43,034 bases of DNA from UMGS363 sp051881775. GTDB lineage: Bacteria; Bacillota; Clostridia; Oscillospirales; Ruminococcaceae. Positions 7,367-14,859 of the stretch are shown here, in pieces. The notes beneath the pieces were generated by a model. It was not told the DNA's origin. It was given only the letters and a program-made list of their open reading frames with translations, and made no database searches. The stretch lies in NCBI GenBank assembly GCA_051881775.1, contig JBJEQN010000086.1, forward strand, positions 1-43,034, given 5' to 3'. Each line of letters starts with the position of its first letter. Within the stretch, counting starts at the first letter, position 1. The position numbers were made by a program, and so were the translations under genes.

Positions 7367-9397
7367 TTGGATAACAATAATAACAAGGCTAACGCCGAAC
7401 GAGGCAAAAAGACGGTTTCAAGGGATAACCGCCCCAATTTCCCGAAAAGAGCGGTCATCACAGGCGGTATGCCCTACGGCAACAAGCAGCTCCATTTCGG
7501 TCATGTGGGCGGAGTTTTCGTTTTTGCCGACGTTTACGCAAGATTTCTCCGTGACCGTATCGGCAAGGACAACGTAATTTTCGTTTCCGGCACCGACTGC
7601 TATGGCTCTCCCATTGCGGAAAGCTACCGCAAGCTCTGCGACGAACAGGGCTATAAGGGTACTATCCACGATTTTGTGCGCTCCAACCACGAAAGTCAGA
7701 AGAAAACACTTGACGATTACGAAATAAGCCTTAACCTGTTCGGCGCATCGGGTCTGGGCAGAACTGCGGAGATACACAATGAGGTCTCCGATAAGCTGAT
7801 ACGCCGCCTTTACGAAAACGGCTATTTGAAGAAGATAACAACGGCGCAATTTTATGATGAAAAGGCAGGAACTCTCCTTAACGGACGTCAGGTAGTAGGA
7901 AAATGCCCCGTTCAGGGCTGCCAGTCGGAAAAAGGCTATGCCGACGAGTGCGACCTGGGTCACCAGTATATGCCCGTTAACCTTATCGACCCTAAATCAA
8001 CGCTGACGGGTCTGCGCCCTGTGTTCAGAGATGTTTCAAACTGGTATTTCCGCCTTACCGACCAGTATGCGCTCCTTAACGAGTATGTTGACCTGCTCAA
8101 AAAGAAGGATAACGTCCGTCAGGTAGTTACAAAAACAATAGGCGAGTTCCTTGAACCTCCCGTTGTTTACGTTATGAACGACTATATGGACACCTATCTT
8201 TCCGTCAAAGACCAAATGGCGGAGCATGAGCTTATTGAAGAACCCAAGAAAACTTCCTTCACCATTAAATTCAAGGAGCTTTCCGACCGTGATAAGGCTT
8301 GCGAGATACTTACCGACAAGGGTGTGCGCTTCAGAACGGGCAAGACCTTGGTTCCTTTCAGACTTACGGGCAATATTGACTGGGGCGTTCCCGCACCCGT
8401 ACTTGAAGGTGAAGACCCACTGACAGTATGGGTATGGCCGGAGTCCCTCTGGGCGCCTATCTCCTTTACAATAGCTTACCTTGAATCTATCGGTGCAGAC
8501 AAGGATAAATGGCGTGATTTCTGGTGCTCCAAGGATGCGGAGATATACCAGTTCATCGGTCAGGACAACATTTACTTCTACGGCGTTGCACAGACGGCTA
8601 TGTTCTGCGCTCTGCAGGGCAAGGACAATATCACTCCCGACGTTCCCGACGGCGAGCTGCAGATGTCAACACTTGTGGCTAACCACCACATTCTTTTCCT
8701 TGACAAAAAGGCTTCAAGCAGCGGCTCCGTAAAGCCTCCTATGGCTGCCGACTTGCTTAACTACTATACTGCGGAGCAGCTGAGAATGCATTTCCTCAGC
8801 CTTGGCCTTGGAATGAGAAGCGTAAGCTTCCAGCCTAAGCCGCTGAATCCTGCCGCAAAGCCCGAGGACAGCGACCCCGTTACAAAGGAAGGCTTCCTGC
8901 TTTCTAACGTGTTCAACAGGATAATCCGCACCTGCCTTTACGACGCACAGAAGTATTTTGACGGAAAAATGCCCGTTGGCGAAGTCGACCCCGAGATACT
9001 TGCAGAGTGCGAAAAGGCTGTTCTTGAATACGAGCGCTTTATGTACAAGTTTGAGTTCCATCAGGTGACCTACGTTCTCGATTCCCTTATCCGCAAGGCA
9101 AGCAAGTATATGGCAAAGAACAAGGGCGACGCCGATAAAGCGGACGATAACGAGCTGCGCAGAAAATGGATGATAAATGTGTTCCATATGATAAAGACCG
9201 CAGCAGTTCTTCTTCACCCCATTGCTCCCTCCGGCACGGAAATGGTAAGGGAATACTTGCAGGTAGGCGAAGACCTCTGGTCGTGGGACAGCATTTTCGA
9301 TACCTTTGAAAAGACTCTTCCGGGAGAAGAATGGCACCAGCTTAAGTTCCTTGAACCCCGTGTGGACTTCTTCACAAGACACGAAAGCCAGTTCTGA
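7367..9397 (+). CDS. metG: Methionyl-tRNA synthetase-like class I tRNA ligase, atypical KMSKS loop
   Basis: Charges tRNA(Met) with methionine if canonical. The frame starts at TTG 7367, supported by GGAGG at 7354-7358; no ATG lies nearby. Class I HIGH motif is present as HFGH (about 43-46) in AVITGGMPYGNKQLHFGHVGG. A knuckle insertion CPVQGCQSEKGYADECDLGH has three cysteines and a histidine rather than four cysteines. The second catalytic loop reads LDKKASSSGSVKPP (from about residue 444), where a KMSKS-like sequence is expected, so the canonical lysine and methionine spacing is lost. An anticodon-binding helical region follows, but no C-terminal EMAP-like tRNA-binding domain. The 676-residue length is close to ordinary MetRS. 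I recall similar class I ligase-family proteins with a KASSSG loop in Clostridia. Whether this is the housekeeping enzyme or a paralogue cannot be decided from the window. Confidence 0.8.
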   Translation: MDNNNNKANAERGKKTVSRDNRPNFPKRAVITGGMPYGNKQLHFGHVGGVFVFADVYARFLRDRIGKDNVIFVSGTDCYGSPIAESYRKLCDEQGYKGTIHDFVRSNHESQKKTLDDYEISLNLFGASGLGRTAEIHNEVSDKLIRRLYENGYLKKITTAQFYDEKAGTLLNGRQVVGKCPVQGCQSEKGYADECDLGHQYMPVNLIDPKSTLTGLRPVFRDVSNWYFRLTDQYALLNEYVDLLKKKDNVRQVVTKTIGEFLEPPVVYVMNDYMDTYLSVKDQMAEHELIEEPKKTSFTIKFKELSDRDKACEILTDKGVRFRTGKTLVPFRLTGNIDWGVPAPVLEGEDPLTVWVWPESLWAPISFTIAYLESIGADKDKWRDFWCSKDAEIYQFIGQDNIYFYGVAQTAMFCALQGKDNITPDVPDGELQMSTLVANHHILFLDKKASSSGSVKPPMAADLLNYYTAEQLRMHFLSLGLGMRSVSFQPKPLNPAAKPEDSDPVTKEGFLLSNVFNRIIRTCLYDAQKYFDGKMPVGEVDPEILAECEKAVLEYERFMYKFEFHQVTYVLDSLIRKASKYMAKNKGDADKADDNELRRKWMINVFHMIKTAAVLLHPIAPSGTEMVREYLQVGEDLWSWDSIFDTFEKTLPGEEWHQLKFLEPRVDFFTRHESQF

Positions 9398-9404
9398 ATT
9401 CAAA

Positions 9405-9450
9405 GTGGAATTTGGAAAGTTGAAAGTGGAAATGTAATTAATTCGGAATT
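9405..9450 (+). repeat. 46-bp direct repeat, copy 1
   Basis: Starts GTGGAATTTGGAAAG and ends ATTAATTCGGAATT. It matches 9595-9640 with a single mismatch. Part of a purine-rich GTTGAAAGTGGAAA family with inverted copies at 9681-9714 and 11281-11316. Confidence 0.9.
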
Positions 9451-9495
9451 CGGAATGCGTAATTCGGAATTATGGCGTTGTTTTCACGATATTTC

Positions 9496-9520
9496 TGTAG
9501 GGGAGCACATTGTGCGCCCG
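9496..9520 (+). repeat. 25-bp TGTAGGGG stem-loop unit, single copy
   Basis: Begins TGTAGGGGAGCACA and ends TGTGCGCCCG; the two halves pair around TT. Member of the dispersed family also found at 11105-11176, 24342-24420 and 26884-26908. Confidence 0.85.
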
Positions 9521-9553
9521 ATTGAATTGGGTTCCGTGTTCGTATGATTTTAT

Positions 9554-9590
9554 AAAAAACACCTCCGGGGGTCTCTCGGAGGTGTTTTTT
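9554..9590. terminator. Bidirectional terminator after the MetRS-like gene
   Basis: CACCTCCG (9560-9567) pairs perfectly with CGGAGGTG (9577-9584). A six-A run precedes it and a six-T run follows, so it can work on either strand. Confidence 0.85.
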
Positions 9591-9594
9591 GAAT

Positions 9595-9640
9595 GTGGAA
9601 TTTGAAAAGTTGAAAGTGGAAATGTAATTAATTCGGAATT
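9595..9640 (+). repeat. 46-bp direct repeat, copy 2
   Basis: Differs from 9405-9450 at one position. The two copies bracket 144 bp that contain the 25-bp unit and the terminator. The following stretch to about 9735 is made of short ACTCCACTCT / ACTTTCCACTTT runs, largely inverted relatives of the same family. Nothing gene-like lies in 9398-9880. Confidence 0.9.
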
Positions 9641-9880
9641 AAACTCCACTCTCCACTCTTCACACTACAAACTCATAAAAATTCAACTTTCAACTTTCCA
9701 CTTTCCACATTTCAAAATAACTCCACTCCCAACACTTCAAACTTGAATTTGTGTAAATGCAACACATAAGTGAAAATATAGCAATGAAAATTTTGTCAAC
9801 AGGTGCAAATTTTAATATTCTTATTATATTTAACTAAAAATTATGTCGTTTTTTTGTGTACAAATTACCCTCAATCCGAC

Positions 9881-9909
9881 TTGTTAATTTGAAAATAATG
9901 TGCTATAAT
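9881..9909 (+). promoter_or_regulatory. Sigma-A promoter for divIVA-like gene
   Basis: TTGTTA (9881-9886), 17 bp, TATAAT (9904-9909), in an AT-rich stretch. The transcript would carry a leader of about 95 nt. Confidence 0.6.
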
Positions 9910-10009
9910 TTCTATATAACCCGACCGGGAATGTGTTACATAAGAGTACCCTGTTTACGGGTAAGGTCGGACTATTAACAGGAAATATTTGTTTGTGGAG
10001 GTTATTGTT

Positions 10010-10960
10010 ATGGCAGAAGGTACCGGATTCCTTAAAACCGTCAATTTCGGCGGATTTGATAAAAAGGACGTTCTCGCATATGTTGATGAATTAAATACTA
10101 AGATCTATACTCTTGAGGCTGAACTGGACGAGAAGAAGGCTCTTCTGGAGAATTCCGAGGGCGGCTCGGGTGTAAATGACGAAAAGTATGAGGAGCTTCT
10201 CGCAGCCGATAAGGCTAAGATAACAGAACTCCAGACCAATAACGACTCGCTCAAGAATCAGATGAAGACCATCGAAGATGAGCTTGCAGCCAAGGATAAG
10301 GAGATCGAAGACCTTAAGGCTCAGAACGCAGAGCTTGAAGAACAGCTCCAGGAAGCAAAGAATAAGGCAGCTTCTGCAAGTGCAGCTGAAAACAGCGCTA
10401 TGGACCTCGGAAACGTATTCCTTGAAGCTCAGAAGTCCGCTAATATGATCGTTAACCAGGCTAAGGAAAATGCAAGAAAAATGGACGAGGACGCTAAGAA
10501 ACTGGCTAATCAGGTCGTTGACGACGCTAACGGCAAGGCTTCCACTATCGTTAAGAATGCCGATGAAAAGGCATCCAAGATCCTTTCCGAAGCTGAGGAT
10601 AAGTCCGCTGAAATGAGAAGCGCCGCTGAAAGCGTTAAGCAGACTGTTACTGCGGAGATCAACGAGATCGAGACCAATGTTGCAAAGCTCAGAGAAGTGC
10701 TTGAAATGTTCTCCGGCGAGAGCCTTGCAAAGCTTGATGAAACAAAAACTCTTATTGAACAGACCCAGTCCGTACTTAAAAAGGGTGGTTCTGTTCCTAA
10801 GGCTGCCGCTGCGCCTGCTCCGGCTCCTGCACCGGCACCTGCTCCTGCGCCGGCACCTGCTCCGGCTCCCAAGAAAACAGCTAACTTCGGCTTTGATATG
10901 AGCGAGCTTGAGAATCTTACAAAGGCTGCTGAGGCTGCTGCGGAGAGCGATTCCAACTAA
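10010..10960 (+). CDS. DivIVA-domain coiled-coil protein
   Basis: 316 residues from ATG 10010, chosen because GGAGG (9997-10001) sits 8 bp upstream; the longer frame from TTG 9989 would put the ribosome binding site inside the gene. The N-terminus GFLKTVNFGGFDKKDVLAYV has the DivIVA signature (F-x-G-[FY]-[DR]-x-x-[DE]-V-x-x-[FY]). A long coiled coil rich in Lys, Glu and Ala runs to about residue 255. Then comes a low-complexity Ala-Pro repeat linker (10800-10872) and a short conserved-looking tail KKTANFGFDMSELENLTKAA. DivIVA-family proteins bind curved membrane at poles or septa and recruit division, wall-growth or sporulation factors. The AP linker resembles a tether for a tail that binds a partner. 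Monocistronic, followed by a terminator at 11000-11031. Confidence 0.8.
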   Translation: MAEGTGFLKTVNFGGFDKKDVLAYVDELNTKIYTLEAELDEKKALLENSEGGSGVNDEKYEELLAADKAKITELQTNNDSLKNQMKTIEDELAAKDKEIEDLKAQNAELEEQLQEAKNKAASASAAENSAMDLGNVFLEAQKSANMIVNQAKENARKMDEDAKKLANQVVDDANGKASTIVKNADEKASKILSEAEDKSAEMRSAAESVKQTVTAEINEIETNVAKLREVLEMFSGESLAKLDETKTLIEQTQSVLKKGGSVPKAAAAPAPAPAPAPAPAPAPAPAPKKTANFGFDMSELENLTKAAEAAAESDSN

Positions 10961-10999
10961 TTAACGAGTTTTAACAGGTTTATCCTGTATTGACGGAAT

Positions 11000-11031
11000 G
11001 CCGATTTAATGCTATGCATTGATCGGCTTTT
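11000..11031 (+). terminator. Terminator after divIVA-like gene
   Basis: GCCGAT (11000-11005) pairs with ATCGGC (11022-11027), with AATGC/GCATT pairing inside, followed by TTTT. Confidence 0.75.
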
Positions 11032-11104
11032 CCGTGTTGCTGAGGTTTTGCCTAAGTTATAATTAACTCGGAATTATAATAATTTCTTCGCAAGGCATAG
11101 TTTA

Positions 11105-11176
11105 TGTAGGGGACGGGTCTCCCGTCCCGATTTAACCGAATTTGCGGCAAACGGGACGGAAACCCAGTCCCTTACA
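11105..11176. repeat. Inverted pair of 25-bp TGTAGGGG units
   Basis: Left unit 11105-11129 begins TGTAGGGGACGGG. Right unit 11152-11176 is its inverted relative ending CAGTCCCTTACA. Each unit can fold by itself (GGGACGGG with CCCGTCCC), and the pair forms a 72-bp imperfect hairpin with a 22-bp middle. No gene is visible in 10961-11501. Confidence 0.85.
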
Positions 11177-11217
11177 AATGAAGCATTAAAACAAATCCTG
11201 ATTTACCTCATAACCCC

Positions 11218-11248
11218 AACGCCTCCGAAAAAAACGGAGGCGTTTTTT
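11218..11248 (+). terminator. Strong terminator-like hairpin in the spacer
   Basis: AACGCCTCCG (11218-11227) and CGGAGGCGTT (11235-11244) form a perfect 10-bp stem around seven A, followed by TTTT. It would stop read-through from the divIVA-like side before the sigma-factor promoter. Inverted purine/pyrimidine repeat fragments follow to about 11350. Confidence 0.8.
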
Positions 11249-11439
11249 ATGAGATGCTGAAATTCCCAAATGATAATAATTTCACTTTCAACTTTCCACA
11301 TTCCACTTTGAAATAAACTCCACTCTTCACACTTCACTCTTCACACTTCTTTTAAACGGCAAAATAGCTAAAAAAAATTATATCATTAAGCATATATTAA
11401 CAAAAAAGGCGGATAGTATCATAAAATTTTTAAAAACTC

Positions 11440-11468
11440 TTGACAAAAAAAGGTTTTGTGATTAAAAT
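11440..11468 (+). promoter_or_regulatory. Sigma-A promoter for the SigH-like gene
   Basis: TTGACA (11440-11445), 17 bp, TAAAAT (11463-11468). The -10 ends directly before an in-frame ATG at 11469, which therefore cannot be on the transcript. Confidence 0.7.
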
Positions 11469-11501
11469 ATGAGTTGTAGCTTGTGTTGGAAGGTGAATCA
11501 A

Positions 11502-12083
11502 TTGCAGGTGGAATTGAACAATATGTCCGATAACGAGCTGCTGTCTGTTATCCGTCAGAATAAAAATGGAAAAAACGGCAGAGATGCTGTTTCTGTTCTT
11601 ATATCACGTTACCTGAAGCTGGTGCTGAAAAGGGCGCATTCCTTTTCCGATGATTATTCCGATGTGGAGGATCTTACTCAGGAGGGTATGCTTGCTCTCT
11701 ATAAGGCTATCGACAGCTTCGACCCACTTAACGGCGCAAAGTTTTCATCCTTTGCCGATTCCTGCGTGAGCAACAGGATAAAGACCGTTGCCGCAGGTAT
11801 TGCAAAGCATAAGGAAAGCCGCTGCGTCCGCACGGAGGACGGGGAGGATATTGCTGTTTCGGATATTTCCCCGGAAAATATCTGCCTTGAAAAGGAAAAC
11901 AGCCGGAGCATAAAAAAGGAGATAGCTGCCTTGCTTGCTCCCCAGGAGATAAAGGTCTTTGAGCTTTATCTTGACGGACTTTCCTATAAGGAGATCTCGT
12001 CAAAGCTGGATATTTCCGAAAAATCGGTGGATAACGCAGTGTTCCGCATAAGAAGGAAGCTGAAAACTCTTTTGGTGCCGTGA
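11502..12083 (+). CDS. SigH-like sigma-70 family RNA polymerase sigma factor
   Basis: Directs RNA polymerase to alternative promoters. Region 2 is visible in SDVEDLTQEGMLALYKAIDSFDP and region 4 in LAPQEIKVFELYLDGLSYKEISSKLDISEKSVDNA (written here in two parts of one continuous stretch near the C-terminus). Both follow the pattern of sporulation SigH (LYLDG-SYQEI, KSIDNA). The length of about 193 residues suits this class. I place the start at TTG 11502, which has GGAAGGTGA upstream; ATG 11523 with AGGTGG 11 bp away is the alternative. The in-frame ATG at 11469 is excluded because it abuts the -10 box. The neighbourhood is not the usual sigH locus, so it may be a SigH paralogue rather than SigH itself. 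Confidence 0.75.
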   Translation: MQVELNNMSDNELLSVIRQNKNGKNGRDAVSVLISRYLKLVLKRAHSFSDDYSDVEDLTQEGMLALYKAIDSFDPLNGAKFSSFADSCVSNRIKTVAAGIAKHKESRCVRTEDGEDIAVSDISPENICLEKENSRSIKKEIAALLAPQEIKVFELYLDGLSYKEISSKLDISEKSVDNAVFRIRRKLKTLLVP

Positions 12084-12114
12084 TTTTTATCAGACAGCTT
12101 TTTAACAGTTTATA

Positions 12115-12190
12115 TGGCCAAGTAGCTTAAAGTTCAGAGCGTTGTTTTTTCAAAGGCAAAGGTGTCGGTGCGAGTCCGTCCTCAGGTCCA
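12115..12190 (+). other. tRNA-like element with broken acceptor stem
   Basis: A 76-nt stretch ending in CCA and then AAATTTTTTT. It contains a TA-GCTT...GAGC D-arm pattern, an anticodon-stem-like TTGTT/GGCAA with a loop TTTTCAAA, a GTGTCGG variable/T-stem segment and a T-loop TGCGAGT close to the invariant T-x-C-G-A. The D-loop lacks the GG pair, the T-stem has one mismatch, the anticodon loop would be 8 nt and the acceptor ends pair only partly (TGG-CC with GG-T-CCA). It may be a decayed tRNA gene or a tRNA-mimicking RNA, or a chance likeness. It sits between the sigma factor and the zinc-ribbon gene, apparently on the same transcript. Confidence 0.35.
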
Positions 12191-12216
12191 AATTTTTTTA
12201 AGCGAGGGAAATCAAA

Positions 12217-12495
12217 ATGTACGAAGACAAGACATTGGTATGCAAGGAATGTGGAAATGAGTTCGTATTCACAGCCGGCGAGCAGGAATTCTATGCTGAA
12301 AAGGGTTTTGTAAACGAACCCCAGAGATGCAAAGCCTGCCGCGATGCAAGAAAGAACAGCAATAAGGCTGACAGAGAAATGTTCGAAGCAACATGCGCTT
12401 CCTGCGGCAAGGTTGCAAGAGTTCCTTTCAGACCCAGAGAAGACCGTCCTGTATATTGCAGCGAGTGCTTCGCTAAGATGAAGGAAGAGGGCTAA
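12217..12495 (+). CDS. Zinc-ribbon protein (zf-trcl type)
   Basis: 92 residues with four CxxC knuckles (CKEC, CKAC, CASC, CSEC), which would bind two zinc ions. The text YEDKTLVCKECGNEFVFTAG and QEFYAEKGFVNEPQRCKAC is the pattern of the small clostridial 'probable zinc-binding domain' proteins often attached to or near cold-shock proteins. Its function is unknown; nucleic-acid or ribosome association is commonly guessed. The ATG has GCGAGGGAAATCAAA upstream. No promoter is evident between the sigma factor gene and this one apart from the tRNA-like element, so read-through is possible. A strong terminator follows at 12521-12551. Confidence 0.85.
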   Translation: MYEDKTLVCKECGNEFVFTAGEQEFYAEKGFVNEPQRCKACRDARKNSNKADREMFEATCASCGKVARVPFRPREDRPVYCSECFAKMKEEG

Positions 12496-12520
12496 TCTTT
12501 TTACTTTAGGGTTATTCCGG

Positions 12521-12551
12521 CGGCGGAGCAGTTTTGCTCCGCCGTTTTTTT
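12521..12551 (+). terminator. Terminator after zinc-ribbon gene
   Basis: CGGCGGAGCA (12521-12530) pairs perfectly with TGCTCCGCCG (12535-12544) around GTTT, then seven T. Confidence 0.9.
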
Positions 12552-12622
12552 GACAATAAATATACTAAGGATTAATATATTTTCAACATTTGCTTTGGAA
12601 TTATATTTTATAATATATATAA

Positions 12623-12649
12623 TAAATATGGAAGAGTTTGTGCCGGTAG
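12623..12649 (+). promoter_or_regulatory. SigD (FliA)-type promoter for the dCache chemoreceptor
   Basis: TAAA (12623-12626), exactly 15 bp, then GCCGGTAG (12642-12649). The flagellar/chemotaxis sigma consensus is TAAA-N15-GCCGATAA, so the -10 matches at 6 of 8 positions with exact spacing. It lies 53 bp before the chemoreceptor ATG. Confidence 0.6.
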
Positions 12650-12701
12650 TTTATAACATATGCACAAAAACGGAAGGCTGCGGTCAAAGGGGGAACCTTA
12701 A

Positions 12702-14684
12702 ATGAAATCTGTAGGACGTAAAATTATGCGCTGTTCGGTGGCGCTGGTGTGCGTGTCGCTGCTTGTACTGGGTATTTTTTCGGTAATTATGACCTATACA
12801 TCTGCCCTGAATCTGGTTGAAAGGGATATGCAGGAAATAGCAAAGCTGGCGGCAAAGCGTGTGGAAATGGAGATAACCTCTTTTAAAGACCTTGCAGTTA
12901 CAACGGGTCAGAATGAGGAGTTTTCCGGTTTGTCCACTACCGACACCCGTAAGCAGAATATTGTTGATATGCAGGCAACGATCTACGGAATGAAATCGGG
13001 CAAGTTCATTTCAAAGGACGGACTTGACCTGAACGGAAATTCTTACGCCGATGAGCCTTTCTTCAAAGCGGCAATGGAAGGGGAGTCCTATATTTCTTCC
13101 CCGAGGCTCAAAGAGGACGGCTCTCTTGAAACTGTTATTTCCGCTACGGTATGGGACGGCGGCATTATTGGCAGAGGCAAGATAGGCTGCGTTTATCTTG
13201 TGCCGGACGAGGAGTTCCTTAACGATATTGTTCGTGATATTAAAATAAGCGAAAACAGCACAGGCTATATCATCGACGCAGACGGAAACACCATTGCAGC
13301 AGTTGATATTGAAAAGATCAAGAGCGGCGAAAACATAGAAGCAATGGCTCTTGAGGATAGTCAGTACGCCGAGCTTGCCGCCGCACACGCAAAAATGCGC
13401 AGTGGAGAATCGGGCTTTGCGGACTACAGATTGAACGGCACCCGTATGTTTACCGGTTACTGCCCCATTGAAGGCACGGACGGTTGGTCTCTTGCCGTTG
13501 AAGCGCCTGCACTGGACTTTATATATGATTCCTACAAGTGCATTTTCTTCACACTGGTAATTCTTATTGTGGCTGTAGTTGTTTCGGCGTTTGTTTCGTT
13601 GAATCTCGGAAAAGCTATCGGCAAGCCCATCAGACTTTGCACCGAGCGTATTGAAAAGCTGGCGCAGGGCGATCTGACAAGCCCTGTTCCCGAAATAAAT
13701 GCCAAGGACGAAACGGGCAGACTTTCCGACGCTGCGCAGACGGTGGTGTCAAGCCTTAACAATATCATCGGCGATATGGGACATCTCCTTGAATCAATGG
13801 CGAACGGCAATTTTAACGTACATACCCACGAAGGCGGAAGGTATTATGTGGGCGACTATGAAAAGCTGCACATTTATGTCCGTGATATAAACCATAAGCT
13901 CAGCAGGACAATGGCGCAGATAAACAATTCCGCAGATCAGGTGTCCGCAAGCTCCGCTCAGGTCTCCGCAGGTGCGCAGGCTTTGGCACAGGGCGCTACA
14001 GAGCAGGCTTCCTCCATTGAAGAGCTTGCTTCTTCCATAAACATTATATCCGATATGATAAACGCCAACGCCGGCAGCGCAAATACAGCCTGCGATATGA
14101 CAAATACAGCCGGCAGCGAAATGGCAGCGGCTACCGCAGTAATGGGCGAGCTGGTGTCTGCTATGAATAAGATAAGCGAATCCTCGGAGGAGACCAAGAA
14201 TATCATCAAGACTATCGAGGATATAGCGTTCCAGACCAACATTCTTGCGCTTAACGCCGCTGTTGAAGCAGCAAGAGCAGGAGCCGCTGGAAAGGGCTTC
14301 GCAGTTGTTGCCGACGAGGTAAGAAACCTTGCAGGAAAGAGCGCAGAAGCGGCTCAGAATACAACGGCGCTTATCGAAAATACGGTGCTTGCTATCGAAA
14401 AGGGAACCTCTCTTGCGGATAAGGCTGCGGAAAAGATGAATTCCGTTTCCGAGGCTGCAGGAAAGGTAATGGAAATAAACTCCAAGATCTCCGACGCTTC
14501 AAGAGAGGCTGCGGATTATATCGTCCGTGTAACGGAAGGCGTGGAGCAGATCTCCGGCGTTGTGCAGAACAATTCCGCAACAGCAGAGCAGTCCGCTGCC
14601 GCTTCGGAGGAGCTTTCGGGTCAGGCTTCGATGCTGAAGGAGCTTATCGGCAGCTTCACTCTCAGGGAAGACGATATGAATTGA
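12702..14684 (+). CDS. Methyl-accepting chemotaxis protein with dCache-like sensor
   Basis: Transmembrane chemoreceptor that would control CheA. The 660 residues show TM1 (about 11-35), an extracellular region of about 245 residues with a double-Cache pattern (GKFISKDGLDLNGNSYADEP, later STGYIIDADGNTIAA and GTDGWSLAVEAP), TM2 (about 280-303), HAMP (about 304-360) and a long signalling coiled coil. The kinase-control tip FQTNILALNAAVEAARAG begins near 510. dCache sensors usually bind amino acids, other small acids or sugars; the ligand is unknown. The ATG has AGGGGGAA upstream. The promoter is of SigD type (12623-12649), and no che genes are in the window, so it is an orphan receptor. A terminator follows at 14692. 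Confidence 0.93.
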   Translation: MKSVGRKIMRCSVALVCVSLLVLGIFSVIMTYTSALNLVERDMQEIAKLAAKRVEMEITSFKDLAVTTGQNEEFSGLSTTDTRKQNIVDMQATIYGMKSGKFISKDGLDLNGNSYADEPFFKAAMEGESYISSPRLKEDGSLETVISATVWDGGIIGRGKIGCVYLVPDEEFLNDIVRDIKISENSTGYIIDADGNTIAAVDIEKIKSGENIEAMALEDSQYAELAAAHAKMRSGESGFADYRLNGTRMFTGYCPIEGTDGWSLAVEAPALDFIYDSYKCIFFTLVILIVAVVVSAFVSLNLGKAIGKPIRLCTERIEKLAQGDLTSPVPEINAKDETGRLSDAAQTVVSSLNNIIGDMGHLLESMANGNFNVHTHEGGRYYVGDYEKLHIYVRDINHKLSRTMAQINNSADQVSASSAQVSAGAQALAQGATEQASSIEELASSINIISDMINANAGSANTACDMTNTAGSEMAAATAVMGELVSAMNKISESSEETKNIIKTIEDIAFQTNILALNAAVEAARAGAAGKGFAVVADEVRNLAGKSAEAAQNTTALIENTVLAIEKGTSLADKAAEKMNSVSEAAGKVMEINSKISDASREAADYIVRVTEGVEQISGVVQNNSATAEQSAAASEELSGQASMLKELIGSFTLREDDMN

Positions 14685-14691
14685 TAACAGA

Positions 14692-14723
14692 GGGCGGACA
14701 GGCTGACTTGTCCGTCCTTTTTT
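14692..14723 (+). terminator. Terminator after first chemoreceptor
   Basis: GGGCGGACA (14692-14700) pairs with TGTCCGTCC (14709-14717), one G-U, followed by six T. Confidence 0.85.
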
Positions 14724-14859
14724 GATTTTTACACGGTATTGCGCCCTTTGCAACTGTCGGTTGACAAATTGTACGGCGTGCTTTATGGCAAAATATCTCC
14801 CGTTAATGTATCATATTTACAACGGAATTGTCCGAATACAAAGAACAAGGAGAATTAAC

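Noticed and set aside
9989..10009. Upstream TTG start adding seven residues to the DivIVA-like protein
   Set aside because: The GGAGG at 9997-10001 would then lie inside the gene; ATG 10010 has ideal spacing.
10510..10956. 148-codon minus-strand frame with a Gly-Ala repeat
   Set aside because: It is the antisense of the DivIVA-like gene; the GAGAGA stretch is the complement of the Ala-Pro linker. No ribosome binding site or promoter.
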